The notes under the pieces: model-generated
What the model was told of the DNA's origin: nothing
Database searches by the model: none
What the model saw: only the letters and a program-made list of their open reading frames with translations
Shown: positions 1-13,586 of the stretch, in pieces
Layout of the letters: every line of letters starts with the position of its first letter
Position numbering within the stretch: position 1 is the stretch's first letter
Assembly: GCA_038025085.1 (NCBI GenBank)
Contig: CM076151.1
Span: 9,863,001 to 9,927,000 of the forward strand
Source of the DNA: Tetragonia tetragonoides
Lineage: Eukaryota > Streptophyta > Magnoliopsida > Caryophyllales > Aizoaceae
Length of the DNA stretch: 64,000 nucleotides
Reading direction: 5' to 3'
Program-made: the position numbers and the translations under genes

Positions 1-680
1 CTAAAAAAAAAATACAATATTGGAATATTTCAATTGATGATAATAATGTTTGAGCTATTAAGATAAATAACAGATGATAATAATATATACTATACACAAG
101 CTAGTTAATGCTAAAATTTGATGAAGACAAGGATCATGATTTAGAAATGTAGGAACAAGTTATTATACATCGTAATTATTTTTTATTCTACTCAAAAGTG
201 ATCAATTTCACTGAAAGTTACGAAAATACCGTCTTACACAAATTTTTGTTTAAATAAAAAAAAGTATTGTTTTTGCTTTGTAAGTTTTTCTTCTTTGAAG
301 ATGTTTATCATCATTCTATTTATTCAGTAAGAATCATCTTACTGAAAATGAGGAAGAAAACGACTAGATACCAATGACAAATTGAAAATCTTTCACAGAT
401 CATTGTCTATAAAAATTGGGATCATTAGGAGTCAATTACAAGACAATAATGTAAAATCGTAAATTGAAAAAAATAAGATCAAACCCTCCTTGAATTGAGA
501 TTAAAATTATAAAAATAATAATAATTCTCTTTTAATAAATCTCTGAATGATGTCAATACCAAGATATGTAACCTCATTCCTTGGAGCTAATTCTTATATT
601 TATACATTTCCTCCCACTCCTCTCTAAATTAAATATTTTCTCTCTTTATTTAGATTTGTTGCTAAATATTGGCTTAATGA
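1..680. other. AT-rich flank, no gene seen
   Basis: No open reading frame or RNA gene is recognisable. The stretch is very AT-rich. The part nearest 680 probably holds the 3' untranslated region of the minus-strand glutamine amidotransferase-like gene, whose stop codon lies at 681-683. Confidence 0.5.
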
Positions 681-3600
681 TCATAATCTGCCCTTGAGAA
701 AGCTGACACAGAGTTTTCTCCATGCTTCTTTGTCAGGGTCACGTGACTCAATAAATTTAGCCCTCAATTGATTAGCATAAGTTTCCTGCAATGAACCAAA
801 ACCAATCATTAATAAATAAAAATGACAAAATGACAAAATTTTACAAATAATTAATTTTGTGCTATTATAATAATGTACATACCCCAATATAATTTCGTTG
901 GAGAATGATCTCAATTAGGTAAAGAAGTATATCTTTACTGTACTCGGGATGACCTTGAATACCCATCATGTGATCTCCATATTTAAACACCTCTATTGAA
1001 GTTTTGTTGGACCGGCCAATCACCTCGACTTTTGGAGGAAGTTCCCATATCTATTTTAACTCACAAAAAAATTATGAGACGGTCTTTTCGTAATATAAAA
1101 TACGTCATTATTCTTTGAGAAAGAAATTAAAAAACTAATGGATTTTCCAAGAACGAACTAACCTCATCTTGGTGGCACTCTATGATGGCAAGTGTAGTAG
1201 GGATTTTGAGTTTGGATGATAAGCCTGACAATTGAATATTTCTAAGTCCAATGTCCCAACCCGAAGTGGCCCGATCAGTTTTTCCTCCCAATGCACGGGC
1301 TAATATCTGCTCAAAAACGATTACTAATATTATAAGAATGCTTTAAAAAAATTATAACAATTTGAAGTAAAGATCAAAAATTATATTCAGTACCCAATTT
1401 TTATTTTTTTTATCCAATTCCAACTTTTTTGAGACAAATTGTAGACTTCATAAATTATGGTACTCCTCATTGAGTAAAATAAATAAAATAGTTAAATGAA
1501 AAAAAAGGATTTTAGATGATATGCTTAAGGTGACAGAGCATCCAAGAGGACAGTGGGGACTGGAGGCATCAGGAACTGCAGACAACGAGGCAAAGAGTGT
1601 TTTTAGCATTATTTGTTGTTTTATCTTTTGAATGATTTTGGCAGAATTTATGCAAATAAGTTACTTGCACATTGCACTAAGCAACAATTTTGGGCACATA
1701 TGGTAGTGGAAACTCTGTGGATACACGTGTTTTGGGAGATTTGAGTGTAGAACGAACCAAAAAAGAAACTACTTAAAACATTCATTGTTATGTTCTAATT
1801 ATGTTTATCACTAATTCACTATATAGTATGCATAATAAGAATATTAAGTTTCTGATAAAAAAAAAGAGAATATTAAGTTATTACTAACTGACAAAAACAT
1901 CGATAATAAACAAGTTTTGAAAAGTCAAATTATGTACATCATATTCTTAATCAATTTAAACTAGTGCTAAGCGCCTTTGAGCTGGTCTACAATCCAAAGC
2001 ATTGTGCAAATCTATGTTAAAAAAAATCCACAACTTGTGTTCATAGAAACAAGTTAAAAAGTGGTACTATTATGAGTGTTTTCTTTTCGATTCACTGAAC
2101 TAAACGAAAACAAACTGAACTGGAAATATGTGAGTGAGAGAAAAAGTAGATTATTAAATTAAACTAATTAATGAATAAGAACACACTTTATAGGTAACTC
2201 TGTTGTTCTTTCTCAGTTTTGTTTTAGGAAGGGTTACAATAGGTCACCGCCATATCTCAAAAATGGTATTAAGTTACAAGCACAAGTAGGTTGCCAACAA
2301 GTATCTAAAAATCCAAATCAGATTCGATTGCACAAATCCTATCATTTAATTATTGTTACGTTCCGTCCTAAATCAAGCAACATAATGAAAAACCAATTTT
2401 TTATTATTATTATGCTACATAAATGTAAGGCCTTAATTAGCTTAGCTCGGTCCAATCGAGACCGGTTCTGGTTTGGACCGGTCAATCCGAGTTTCGATCC
2501 GGTCTACAATCTGACCCGATCTGAACCGGATAGGTAGATGACGTCAAAAAATTAAGACCGATTCCTTACTCTTTAAAAAAGAAAAAAGCGTTTCGATTTT
2601 ATCCAAGATCGGATAAAATTTGGTTCGGTTCGTTTTTAGACCGGATACGAGGGATCTAGTCCAATCCGATTCGGATCCAGACGGGTGAACAACCCTGACA
2701 ACTAATGGCAACAAATTAAAGCTATCAAAGAGCTATATAGTCGGTAGTGGCAATAAAAAGCACGAAAGAGTAAAATAGATCACTATTACAACGCAACAAT
2801 GTGTCCACTGTCCAGGTCATATAGCTTTGTCCTGCACTAGATAATAATTAAGCAGATAGAGACCTTATCTATAGATATTGCAATAACTGACCTTCACCAC
2901 TTAAATGAACACATGTAATATTTGTAAACTCTAATTCGAAAATAGAAAATACAAGAGTTAGTTCTTTCTATCAATAGATTTTATGTGGGGCAAACTTATT
3001 TCGCGATATTTGGATATAAAAAAGGAGAGTAAAAAAGAGTGACGACCTTTAAATTACCGAAAAGTCAAGATCCGTGGACCTTGGTTCTCTTAAAAGAGGA
3101 CAACAAGACCTCCAAAAGAAATGTCCCAATTGCCAAAAGAACAGAGCATCAAGTGAATAAACCAACTGTTTCAAATCCGACTTTTATTTTTTCTTCTCAT
3201 CATCAATTATGCATACTTTTTTTTATCACACACTTTGTAATAGTTACTGGTACTAAGACTATTGGTATGTATATTAATTATGAGTAATTGTAATGCTAGC
3301 CGTTTCTTGTTTACGTAACGTGTAGAAGACACAAATAGCTAGAGTAACGTGGTTACAAACTTACATCTTATGTAATAACATTATGATGTACCTCACTTGT
3401 ACATATTTCTTTTTCTATATAAAGGAAAAGTTCTTAACGAAATTTCTCTATCATGTTCCACAAAAATCATAGAAATATTAGTCACTCTCAATTGTCCCTA
3501 ATCTACGTTCCATCTTTCTTTATTGGTAGGGAGGGAGTACTCCTATTATTTAGAAAATTAACGTGCATGCTCTTTATTGCTTACAAACATAAACGAATCA

Positions 3601-4746
3601 ATCAATCAATCAACTAGCCAATAGTGAAACTTTCCTTCCAAATATAACTCTTAGGTCTCTTTTCTCAACTTCTTCTTAAATTATTTTATAGTTTTCAGTT
3701 CAGTTTACTAAAATTTAGTTCAGTAAACTTTCAATTTAATATTGTGTTGATAAGTTTTGTAAGATGAAGAACTAAAGAGAATCGGACCACTTCGTTACTA
3801 CATATAGGAAAAAAAAATACCTTCTAATTTAAAATAAGGTAAAATTTATACTTCATGGCCAAAAATAACAATATTATTTCATGGTCAAATGCAAATCCAA
3901 GTCTAGTTCAAAAAATTAGATTTACACATTAAAGGCACTAATGTCATTGTGAGCAAAGCGTACAAAAAATTTACTGTACAATTTAGTAACAATACAAGCC
4001 GCGTTTCCCTAAATTGAAAACATTTTACTTTGAAAAGGCCCACAAACATGACAAATGACGTGTAACACTTATCATTCTATTATGGACTACTTGTTTTGGC
4101 TGTATTAATTTAAAGGGACACGCACCATAAAATCATGCCACTTTGCCCATCTTAGACACAACCACACAACTACTCAAGTCACAATCCACTTCCCAATTGT
4201 CAACTAAAATTTTTTTAATCCCAATTGTTTTTAAACCATAGTTGAATTTGATAACATAATTCAGAGAAGATTAGGAAAAATGACGCGTTTTTATACCAAA
4301 AAGCATACCTGATGACCAAAGCAAATGCCAAGAACTTTCTTCTTCAAAGAATCCAACCTATGTAGAAGATCTAACAGCTTACAGATCCAAGCGTCATTGC
4401 CATGGGCATCACTGCTACTTCCAGTGATCACGAAACCGTCGTATAGCTCAACATCTTCATCGTCAGGAAACTCATTTTTGCAAACCATGTAAATATCCCA
4501 TGATTCTCCTTCTTCTCCTAGCATTCTAGAAAACACACCAAAATAACCCTCATATTTATCTTTCACATATTTATTATCATCAACACATTGTAAAACAGCA
4601 AACTTTTTCCCTTTCTTTTTCTCTATTTCACTGTTTATAACATTTCCATACAGATTGTGTTTTTCGTTTTTCAGCAACTCAAACAATAGTTGCTCGTTCT
4701 TGTTCATTTCTTGATTATCAGAACCATTGGGAATGAGATTCACCAT
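681..4746 (-). CDS. gamma-glutamyl peptidase-like class I glutamine amidotransferase
   Basis: Four exons are read on the minus strand: 4309-4746, 1163-1306, 883-1050 and 681-785. All have GT-AG borders and all junctions are in phase 0, giving 284 residues. The class I glutamine amidotransferase triad is visible: the nucleophile Cys142 in GICFGHQ, and His228 and Glu230 in GHPEYS. The closest family I recognise is plant gamma-glutamyl peptidase (GGP), a cytosolic enzyme that removes glutamate from glutathione or its conjugates; substrate is inferred from family only. The usual family N-terminus begins near KKFAVLQC at residue 47, so about 46 lysine- and asparagine-rich residues are extra. I chose the ATG at 4744-4746; the open frame continues upstream to 4803 but without another ATG. 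Intron 1 is about 3 kb and contains repeats. Confidence 0.87.
2440..2705. repeat. CCGGTC/GATCCG-rich repeat in GGP intron 1
   Basis: This intronic stretch has many copies of GGTCC, CCGGT and GATCCG words in both orientations. It ends in GGGTGAACAACCCTGACA, which resembles hAT-type non-autonomous element ends. The rest of the 3-kb intron (1307-4308) is AT-rich and shows no gene. The left border of the repeat is unclear. Confidence 0.35.
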
Positions 4747-5373
4747 TTTGGTTGAAATGGGTGAAAGAAAAAATAATTTGTGTTTTTCTGAATTGGAAAA
4801 CAATAAACGGCTCTGTTTTCCTCTGTTTTTCTCTGTGTTTTTTTGGTTGATGAAGTGAGAAAAAAAGAAGGGAAATGAGGTGCGTTTTATAGGGGGGATA
4901 TTAATCGTGTGGCGTGTTTGTTGTTTATAAAAAGAAAAAAGTGGGTTTCTTTTCCCTTTTTTTTTTGGCCTTTTTTTTTCTCTTTCTGTTTTTTGTCTAC
5001 TCGTTGTTTAGCACTTAGGACTGTACTGTTACTGGTTGTTAGTAGTACTATTCAAAAAGATTGCATTACAAAACAAATCCTTGTTTAGTAGTCGTTATTT
5101 TGTTTATATACTAGTAAAGTAGTAATGTTTTATGAGATTGCATTGACAATCTCATTGGAGTTACTATATTATATGTTCAACTAGGAGTATCATGTGTTTG
5201 ATTTTTGTGATATGTTATATGGGGTATTTTGAAGATTTTAAACCCTATATAAGTTTCATATCAAGAAAATGAGGAAATCTATCCAAGTAATTAAGAGGTT
5301 ATTTGATTGTCAAAAAGAAAACTTTGAAAGTAATCTATCTATATATAGCTTATTGGCAAGTATCAAATAATAA
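4747..5373. promoter_or_regulatory. 5' region of the GGP-like gene
   Basis: The stretch upstream of the ATG holds long pyrimidine/purine tracts on the coding strand, typical of a plant 5' leader. No confident TATA box position could be fixed. Beyond about 5040 it is plain AT-rich intergenic DNA. Confidence 0.35.
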
Positions 5374-5816
5374 GGGTGCGTTTGTTAAAGCTTACACGGT
5401 CAGCTCAATTCAGTTTAGCTGTCAGTTTGTTGATTTTAAATTTAGTTAAATGATGTTCAGTTCAATTCAGTGGTGTTGAGTTCAGAAACGTACTTTTTGT
5501 CTCACATATCAAGTTGTGTTCAATTTAGTTCAGTTGTATCCAGTTCAGTTCGGTAGTGTCCAATGCTGAATTCAGTTCAGTTCAGTTTAGTTAACATCAC
5601 TAAACTGGACACCATTGAACTGAGAACTGAAAACAACTGAACTGAATTAAACACACTTGATATGTGAGGTAAATTAGTATGTTTATGAACTCAGCACCAC
5701 TGAACTTAATTGAACATCATTTAACTGAATTTAAAATTACTGATTTGACACCTGAACTGAATCAAATTAAATTGAATTGAATTGAATTGATTGTGTAACC
5801 TCTAACAAACGCAACC
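5374..5816. mobile_element. Foldback MITE, Tourist-like
   Basis: The ends are GGGTGCGTTTGTTA on the left and its near-complement ending CAAACGCAACC on the right. The interior folds back on itself almost throughout, with many CAGTTCAGTT words matched by AACTGAACTG words. The left flank is TAA and the right flank AAG, so a 3-bp target duplication is imperfect. Terminus and size (443 bp) suit a PIF/Harbinger-derived Tourist MITE. There is no coding capacity. Confidence 0.6.
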
Positions 5817-7424
5817 AAGAAGATAAAAAAATAATGAAAAAAAGAAGAAAGGTTAGGTACAATTATCCCTAACAATAGTTGTCGATGAACATTTGTCAAT
5901 GGGTAAGCAATCTTAATAATTATCATCAAGGATTTCTAACCTAGGTTCGTAGTACCATTTTCTTTTCTTTTCTTTTTTTTGTTGCAAAGACAGTACTATT
6001 TTCAATAACTCGGCCAATTAAGCTAGATGAATTCAAATTTTCATTGGGGTTTAAATGTCACAAACAAATGTGAAGATATTATAAATATCTATTACAGTTC
6101 AGAACAAATAAATGATTGCACTAATGATTTAAGATTAGTAACATTTTGGATGAAACTGCACCAAAAAATAAACAATTCGGACCAAATTAGCAAGAGAATT
6201 GATTTTTTTTGGGTTTGCATAGCAAATTAGGAAGATGTCCCAATTTCTAAGGTTTATCTACTACAATGATGGAAGTCATTAATGTGGAAGGATAGTGTCA
6301 CAACAAGGAGGGATATAGCGGGGCCTAGAAAATTAAATTAAAAGCATTAAAATAATGGAAAGATTTTGTGGTACCCATAAGAACCTTATTTTGAATCTGG
6401 ACATGAATTTGTTCAATGTTCAATTTACCTAATATGAAACTTTACGGTGTGTGTGTTGTTGTTGTTTTTTTTTTTTTTTTTTTTTTTTTTTGAAAGGATA
6501 CGTTTTGTGTTACATGTAGCTGAAATGTTAGCGGGATTTGGTAAAATTGAATGTTTGACCAGTCCACCATCCAATATTGTTGTTTGGATGTTAGCTTGTG
6601 AAATTGGCTTTTGGGTTCCCACAAGTCAACTTTTGAAAAGCCAAGACGGGTAGCTTTTGGGTATTGATTGGTAGAATAATGTAGTCCAATAACAAGATAG
6701 TCCAAGACTTGCAATTATTTACTCTTATGCCATCAAAATCATCAATCATATGAATGTCTTTATATGTCATTTTACATAAAACCAGCCAATATTACCAAAC
6801 ATCTATTTCCAGACATCCAATGTTACCAGCCGGTCAAATCAGCTAACAATACCAATCATCAACCACTAGTCATCAGCCAACAACTAATGTCACCAACCAA
6901 TTGCCAAACATGACCTATATGCAACACTGCATTTGTACTAGTTGGCAATGTAAAACAAATATCTAATGTGTATTTATTGAAAAATCTACTAAAATTTACC
7001 GGCTGAATACACATTTCGTAGAGGAAATATGAGAGATTGGAGACCCCATTCCATAAATCTGTCCTACATAAATTTTTGTGCTCATATGATACGTTGAAAT
7101 CGTATAACTAAGTGCTAGGGACTTGTATTGGCCCATAAAGTAAATTAGTAAATTTGTTACAGTACACTAAAATGGAAAATGAATCTGTACTATCATGAGT
7201 TCAACGAATTTCTATTTATAGATTTGCCCTTATAGATTTTGGCAATGAGAAATATCCTTTCTCTTTGGTCGTAGTACTTGAGGGATATTTTTCAATGTGC
7301 TTGACCTCATGTATTGCATAAGTTCTTTTTAGGTTCTCCTCGTGAGACAAGAGAAGTTCATAGCGCACATGGATGATGTATGAGTTTTAGATACAAGCAT
7401 TGACACAGGGGTGCAATTTTAATT
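5817..7424. other. Intergenic DNA, no gene seen
   Basis: AT-rich sequence without a convincing gene. It contains a poly(T) run of about 30 at 6463-6492 and a stretch near 6780-6920 with repeated ACCAGCC, ATCAGC and CCAAC words that may be a decayed repeat. Short open frames over the poly(T) run encode only homopolymer-derived lysine or phenylalanine tracts. Confidence 0.5.
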
Positions 7425-7620
7425 TTTTTTTGGGATTTAATCACATATTTATCTTGAATTTTTTGGGTTAAGATTAATCTTATTTGCGCCAGGTTGACTT
7501 ATTAGAAATTAAAATGCTCACAACAAGTAGTTTCTTTATTTAGTATTTACAGAAAACGAATCCCCGACCTTACTTAAATAATCGGAGTGCCGAAATATTC
7601 ACACCAACAACTTATTATTT
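7425..7620 (-). mobile_element. SINE-like element
   Basis: Read on the minus strand it begins GTTGGTGTGAATATTTCGGCACT, matching the start of the 12.8-kb element, and contains GGTCGGGGATTCG, close to a pol III B box. It then shares AAACTACTT and AAGATTAATCTTA with that element and runs into an A-rich tail (T-rich on the plus strand at the left). This suits a tRNA-derived SINE; borders are approximate. Confidence 0.45.
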
Positions 7621-10600
7621 CATAGGGGTGCAATTTAAAGTGTATATCTGTAAAACATATTGGGAGTATTCTTTTTAGTCTTATCTAAATAGATGGCTGT
7701 GACATTTCCCTCAATCCTTCTAAAATGGTGGGGGAGGATGATTGAATGATTGCCAAAGAGATTGGTTCCTATTATTGTAGCTACTTTAATTTGATTATTA
7801 TGTTTCAATAAAATGGCCTTCCTTTTTTTTTTTTTTTTGATCTTTTCAATAAAATAGACTTTAATTATCAAAGAAAAAGATACCTCCTTTTCTAATAGTG
7901 ATACATTATCAATTTCAGGTCATTTACTCACAAGTTAGATACCTCTTTTTTCTAGTATTACATTATCATGGTGAGGTGGAAGATATCAGCATCCCAGAAT
8001 GGCAAAGCACTTGAAGGCGATATCAACCGTGGGGAAAAGTGGTTGAATATCTTATTGTAGAGTTAACAATTTAACATCGAAGGTGACTAAACGAATTTGC
8101 TAAATTTTGGGTAGTAGTATTTAGGACTCATCTTTTAATTTCCTTTCCTTTTTTGGCTTTGAGAACTCTATTAACCATTTTGTTACACTCCAAATGTCCA
8201 ATGAAACGTAAGACTCTGTTTTGCTAACGTGGCAACGAAACAACTTCTTTCTCCCATGCGTTAAACAAGACATATTATATAAGCTCTGTTTGGTTAGATA
8301 TAAGAAAACATGAGAAGTGCAAGTTTCACGTATGTAAGTTCTTCGAATTTTATTGTTTGGTTAATGATCAATCCTAGAAGATCGAAGCTTTTTTCAAATT
8401 TAAACAAATAGGTTTTAAAATAGGATATTTTCGAATAAGCTCTTTAAAAGATAGCACGTATCCGTGTAGAATTCGATATAAAGAAAAGAAGGCTCCCAAT
8501 CAAGTTGCTATTTTCATCGACTTAGATGTAGGTATTAGATACCGAGCCTTGGTTGATAGTTTGTTTCAGTTGAAGGGAGCTAGGTTTGTAAATAAACCCA
8601 ATTCCTTATGTCATGTATTCCCGATTAATGCCCTTGAAATTAAACTTATGTATATATGTAACTCTTCTTAATTATAAGACACGGAAGTTACTTATTATCT
8701 AGTAGGGGGCGCTAGATAAGTGAAACTTTTACATATTTCTCCCATCAAAAAAAGCTCATACGTATGCAACAAAATGGAATACTTATGTAAGTTCAACATT
8801 TCTTCCCATAAACTTCCACCAAGAAAGTTCATTTTATCAATCAAATAAAACAACTTCGATGAATAGATTTACAACTTTCATAGAAAAAATAAACCAGAGT
8901 GTATACACTTTGCATCATTTACTATATGTAAGTCGTTTTCCTTCAAAAGTTACCAAATGATTTGAACACTGGATCAATTGCAACTGCATTACAAAAGTGT
9001 TTCAAATAATACTCACACCGTACCTATGATTTGAAAATTGAACACTATGTACTGTACCTAGCTAATATATTAGAAACATGCACTCATGCCGTCATGCTTC
9101 GCATATGCTTGCTCACGTTGAAATATAAAGCCACCGCCCAAGAGTAATATTATGATAACTTCCCCACGCTTATCATGAGTTCTTTTCTCAATTTTCTGTC
9201 ACAGGCTCACAGTATATATTATCGAATTATTATCGGTAAAAAACGAAAACATATTCAACATGATGCATATATAATGATAGTTTATTTCTTCCATTTGGGT
9301 GTGTTCTTTCTCAGTAAAGAATACGAGTAATTTGCAATCGATTTTGCGACCCCACAAACATTTGGTCACAATTCCAATAAAAGTGGTATCCATTAGCTAA
9401 CTATAACTCAGTCACTAAATTAGGTACATACATATCCGTTGCCAATGAGGCAATGAGTCGCAATTCCAATAAATATATACCCAAAGACTACAAAAAGTTT
9501 AGAACATTGTTTCAACAAAAATATTCTTCCCTCTCCTCAAAATCTTTGAGTGCTTAACAATGGTTGAATCCGCGGGCACCTTGCAGGGTTGAAGTGCCAT
9601 ATCTAACAAGGGCGTATCGTTCAATCCTGTGAAGATGTTTGCATACAAATAACTTTAAGTATTGTAGAGGGAGAAAATATATTTTAAGGACACAACATAA
9701 ATCGTTGTGTTAGAATAGGTGTATCCAAACTGATATTTGGTTGGTCCCAATGATCAACTGGCAGGACTGAAAACGAAAGTAACTTGCTGCCGCTGTGGGG
9801 TTAACCATTGCCTTAAAAGCGATTTCGCCTCGATCTAGGTGCAAATCGATTACCCAGCGCTCGCTTCCCAAGATTAACACAACACCCTTACTCGTGTGCA
9901 CTCACGAGGAAGGATTAGAACAAAACTCAACTTGCTCAGAAATAATGGGAATATAGTAGAGAGGAAGGGAAGATGTATGGATTTCTCTTGTGTATTTTCC
10001 AACAATATTGACAGAGCTTTTATAGCCAAAAGAGGGCTGGAACTTTCCAGTAGGAAATCAAATAACGTAATTAATGGGGGGAGAATCAAAGGAATCAATT
10101 GATTTGGAAATCAATGATATAATATCACAATAAAGATGTGGACTGAAAATCAGGAGCTGTTAGATCCAAGAATAAAAGATTATAACAACAGAAAACGGAT
10201 TTCATTAATTCCGTGATTTCAGCAATTAAGATTTCGCGAATCTGGATACGATTGGGTGGAACCAAACTCAGATTGGTGATAACCAAACTCCACTTTGAGC
10301 ATTGTTTCCAACACGTTGTGCTAGCTCGACTAACTTATTATCTTCGATCAGGTTTTCATAATTCATTTTAATTCATAAACATATAACATGCATCATTATT
10401 TATTTTTATCTATTTTAATGTTAAGTTGGCTATGACATAACTACACGAATAACTAAAATTAATTGAGATATAATAGGAGATGAATACACGAAAACGAGAC
10501 ACATGTAATCTTGATTGCATATATACCTGTATTCCAATCTCTAAAAAACAAAGGAGAAAAATTCTAGTGGATTTATTAGTATGTTGAGTATTATGCATGA

Positions 10601-10748
10601 AACACGATATTTCAACCACCAAAACGCTGCAACATATAATAATAAGAAGTCCTAAGAAGATATGTCCCAGCATTTTACTAAGCTAACCATAACATATGTC
10701 CAAGTTTTTGAGTGGGGAAAAAGTTTAGCCACAAATTAGTATCTCACT

Positions 10749-10750
<2 letters not shown>
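7621..10750. other. Intergenic DNA with possible retroelement fragments
   Basis: No gene is recognised. Around 8690-8730 the words GGGGGCGCTAGATAAGTGA occur, part of which recurs inverted in an intron near 28.75 kb, so a shared dispersed repeat is likely. The stretch 9560-10340 is less AT-rich than its surroundings and has short open frames on both strands with no family I know; a decayed retroelement or LTR is one possibility. Confidence 0.4.

Positions 10751-10834
<84 letters not shown>
10751..10834. repeat. (TA)n microsatellite
   Basis: An almost perfect run of about 40 TA units. It is likely to be length-variable between individuals. Confidence 0.95.
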
Positions 10835-10836
<2 letters not shown>

Positions 10837-11955
10837 TCCAAATATTGTTCTATAAAAGAAATTCAAAATATTGTTACAATAAATACATATGCTTGATTAG
10901 AATATTTATTTTAAAAATATTTTATACATCAATATGTCATATCTTTATTCATTTCCCACAATCTTTCTTGGTGTGTGATCACTCATTTTTTGGTGGGAGA
11001 TCTAAAATTTTCCATTCCAAGTGTGGCCATCAATAATGTTCATATATACAATATATTTATATGCTACCATATCTAAGCACTATTTTCATAGTAGCCTCAC
11101 GTAATGTTTGATCTTTTAAAAGCATCGTGAAATGTTCTCGATCTCGATGTTTTTTTTTTCTTATGTCGGTAATGAGAGAAAAAATTAAAGCGTCGAGAAT
11201 CGACATGTTTTCTAGTAGTTAGTGCTTAGTTAGATTTGGTTGCATATATAAATATGGTTTTATGAACATTGATGATTTGATGGCCACACTTGGAATTTGG
11301 AATTAATTGTTGAAAAAACTAATTTACCTTACAAACTATTGTGAAATTGGTTTGAGTGGTTGGAAATCTTAATAAATGCCATATTTACAGCAATATTCCT
11401 AAAACTATGACCATGGACCATTTATATATATGGTTCTTCATGAATTTTAATTTGCATGGGGGACCAATAATATATGCAGATCAATAAGCAAAACTGTATA
11501 TAGTATATGTAGCACTACCCAAGTTTAATGAAATTTGGTTATTGGTGGCACTTCTTGAAGATTATCCACGTTTTCCTCATCATTAATACGTCATTGCTTC
11601 TTCTTCTTATCTTGGTAGTATTATAATTAATTGAATAAATTTTGGTAGCTAAAGTAGTGACTTTGCATAGTGGGACAAAGAAAAAGCTAAATAATAAGCA
11701 TTCATTAATTTCTGATATTCAAATGATTATTATCCGTTGATATGTATAACAAAATATGTACTGTGTTTTAACCGAATACCACTAAGTTGAACTGAAATTA
11801 CTGAACCAATTAACACGAGATTACTGCAGACTTGAATTAGATTGGACTGAAATTATGCAACCGATCGAGTAATAAGCTCTAAATTAAGAACACACCCATT
11901 ATGCCATAGCCACTAAAAGAAAAAAAGAGAGAAAATTAAGCTTAAATAGGGAGTA
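10835..11955. other. Intergenic DNA, no gene seen
   Basis: AT-rich sequence with no convincing coding region, RNA gene or mobile-element ends. The last 100 bases may include the leader of the small open frame at 11956. Confidence 0.45.
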
Positions 11956-12092
11956 ATGAGTAAGAACTCTAAGAAGAAACTGACATTGGCACTTGGCAAT
12001 TGGCATACAATGCATAAAATATGGTTGCTAGTGCTGCTGGTAACGTTTACGTACCTGATGGGATCTAACACTGCACCACCTGTATCTGTATG
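11956..12092 (+). CDS. Possible first exon of a small secreted peptide
   Basis: An open frame starts at ATG 11956, with a second ATG at 12010. The second start gives MHKIWLLVLLVTFTYLMGSN, a basic first residue followed by a strong hydrophobic stretch, as in a signal peptide. After APPVS the DNA reads CTGTATGTG, a good GTATGT splice donor near 12092, so a second exon could follow. I did not find a convincing downstream exon and do not recognise the family. It may equally be a chance open frame. Confidence 0.22.
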
Positions 12093-12769
12093 TGACAAAA
12101 TCATGAAATTTAATTTGTGTACAACTCAATTTGACAAATTGTCATAAATGAAGGCATATTTGATCCAGTTCCTTTCTTTACGTCATCAACAAAGTTTAAA
12201 CAAATAAACCGTAATTTGCTGGTCCAAAATTTTCCCAGCATGGCACATGACATCATCATATATGTATATAGTAAAGTATTTAGTCCCAAAAAATTAAGAT
12301 TAAAACAGAATCATGCACTATGTGGCCTATCAGATAACGCGATTAATTATTATAATCCCACTAAATTAATTGATCCTTAGAAGCTAGGATAACCACGAAC
12401 GTAGAGCCACGTGACATGTTGCTCATGTTGTACTGTACATAATATAGTAAAATCTTGATGCAATGAGAAGAAATGATTGGACTTCCTAGCTTGTTGAATT
12501 GAATGGAGTATTTGTATGAAATTTGGCATTTCGAGTTCCATGTAAGATAACCTGTCAACCTGCTTTCTCTCTCTTTTTTTTTTTTTTTCTTTTTTTTTTC
12601 TTTTTCCGAATCCTAGTCATTGTTGGGAACAAGTGAGGAATACGTCACTATGCTATTTACCTCAAACTTTGTAGTTGGACTAGAGTGTGATCATGTTGTT
12701 GAACTTGCAAGATCCACTAAGTCAGGTAAGCACTAAATAAAGTTATAATCCGGTTCACATTTTGCGGCA
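12093..12769. other. Intergenic DNA, no gene seen
   Basis: AT-rich sequence with a pyrimidine tract at 12570-12605. No coding region is supported. Confidence 0.45.
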
Positions 12770-12985
12770 TTTTTTTTGGGGGGTTAGCCTAGGCCGTTTG
12801 GGCAAGACTAATCTTAAACGCCTAGGTTGATCCACGAAGGGGTAAGTACTCCCAGTAAGTAGTTTCTCCATTCACAATATTCAAATTCTCAACTTTATTA
12901 CTTAATGAATGAGAGTGTCAAACCACTCACACCAACCACGTTGATACATTTTACAGCATTGATGTCAAATGATTTGTATTTCAGG
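12770..12985 (-). mobile_element. SINE-like element
   Basis: On the minus strand it starts GTTGGTGTGAGTGGTTTGAC, which resembles a pol III A box region. A degenerate B-box-like GAATTTGAAT follows, and the element ends CTAACCCCCCAAAAAAA with an A tail. It shares its 5' head and several internal words with the element at 7.4-7.6 kb, and a head fragment recurs on the plus strand at about 33865-33900. Confidence 0.5.
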
Positions 12986-13586
12986 AGACCAGGGACCTAA
13001 AAGGAGTGTACTGCATGTCTGAATCTATGACAAAATAACTCCTTCGGAAAGTTTAGTCACTAGTCACGTTGATGGTTATGGCTTATAAAGCTACACAATA
13101 TACATACTTTCGCATACTAACCCATTAGTTAGCAATAGTCTAATTAAGAGAGTCTACCCTCAATTCTAATTTACTTAATAGTAGTCAATTATATTGATGC
13201 CATGGTTCTAATACACAAGCTTCTGACTTTCCGAGTCTATAAACACATGATCGATTTTCACTCCTAGCAGCCAATTGGGCCAAACACTAGTGCACTATGA
13301 CGAGGTCGGTCAAAGAACACCTAGAAGATGTACTTTTTGCATTTGTGTGAAGTCGTGATGAGTTAAGATCTCCTCTAATCAATTGCTCCATCATACCATG
13401 CAGTATGCTCCTACGATGTTGCAATCTCGACTATGTATCGGGTCTATGCCCATGCATCTTTTTTTTCTTGATTATTATGTTTTTGGGGACGTCCATGTAT
13501 CTTAGAGAACAACAAAAGGAAAATATAAAAGAAGGCCCTTTCTATTATTGAAGAATTATACATAATGTTCTTCCATAAGACATTCA
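12986..13586. other. Intergenic DNA and 3' flank of ALDH6
   Basis: No gene is seen. The part above about 13440 is probably the 3' untranslated region of the minus-strand ALDH6 gene. Confidence 0.45.

Noticed and set aside
4747..4803. 19-codon N-terminal extension of the GGP-like gene
   Set aside because: The upstream codon at 4801-4803 is TTG; the first ATG in frame is at 4744-4746.
6425..6714. Overlapping short open frames with lysine or phenylalanine runs
   Set aside because: They are translations of a poly(T)/poly(A) tract and have no other protein-like content.
10751..10834. Possible palindromic regulatory element
   Set aside because: It is a plain TA microsatellite; self-complementarity follows from the repeat unit.
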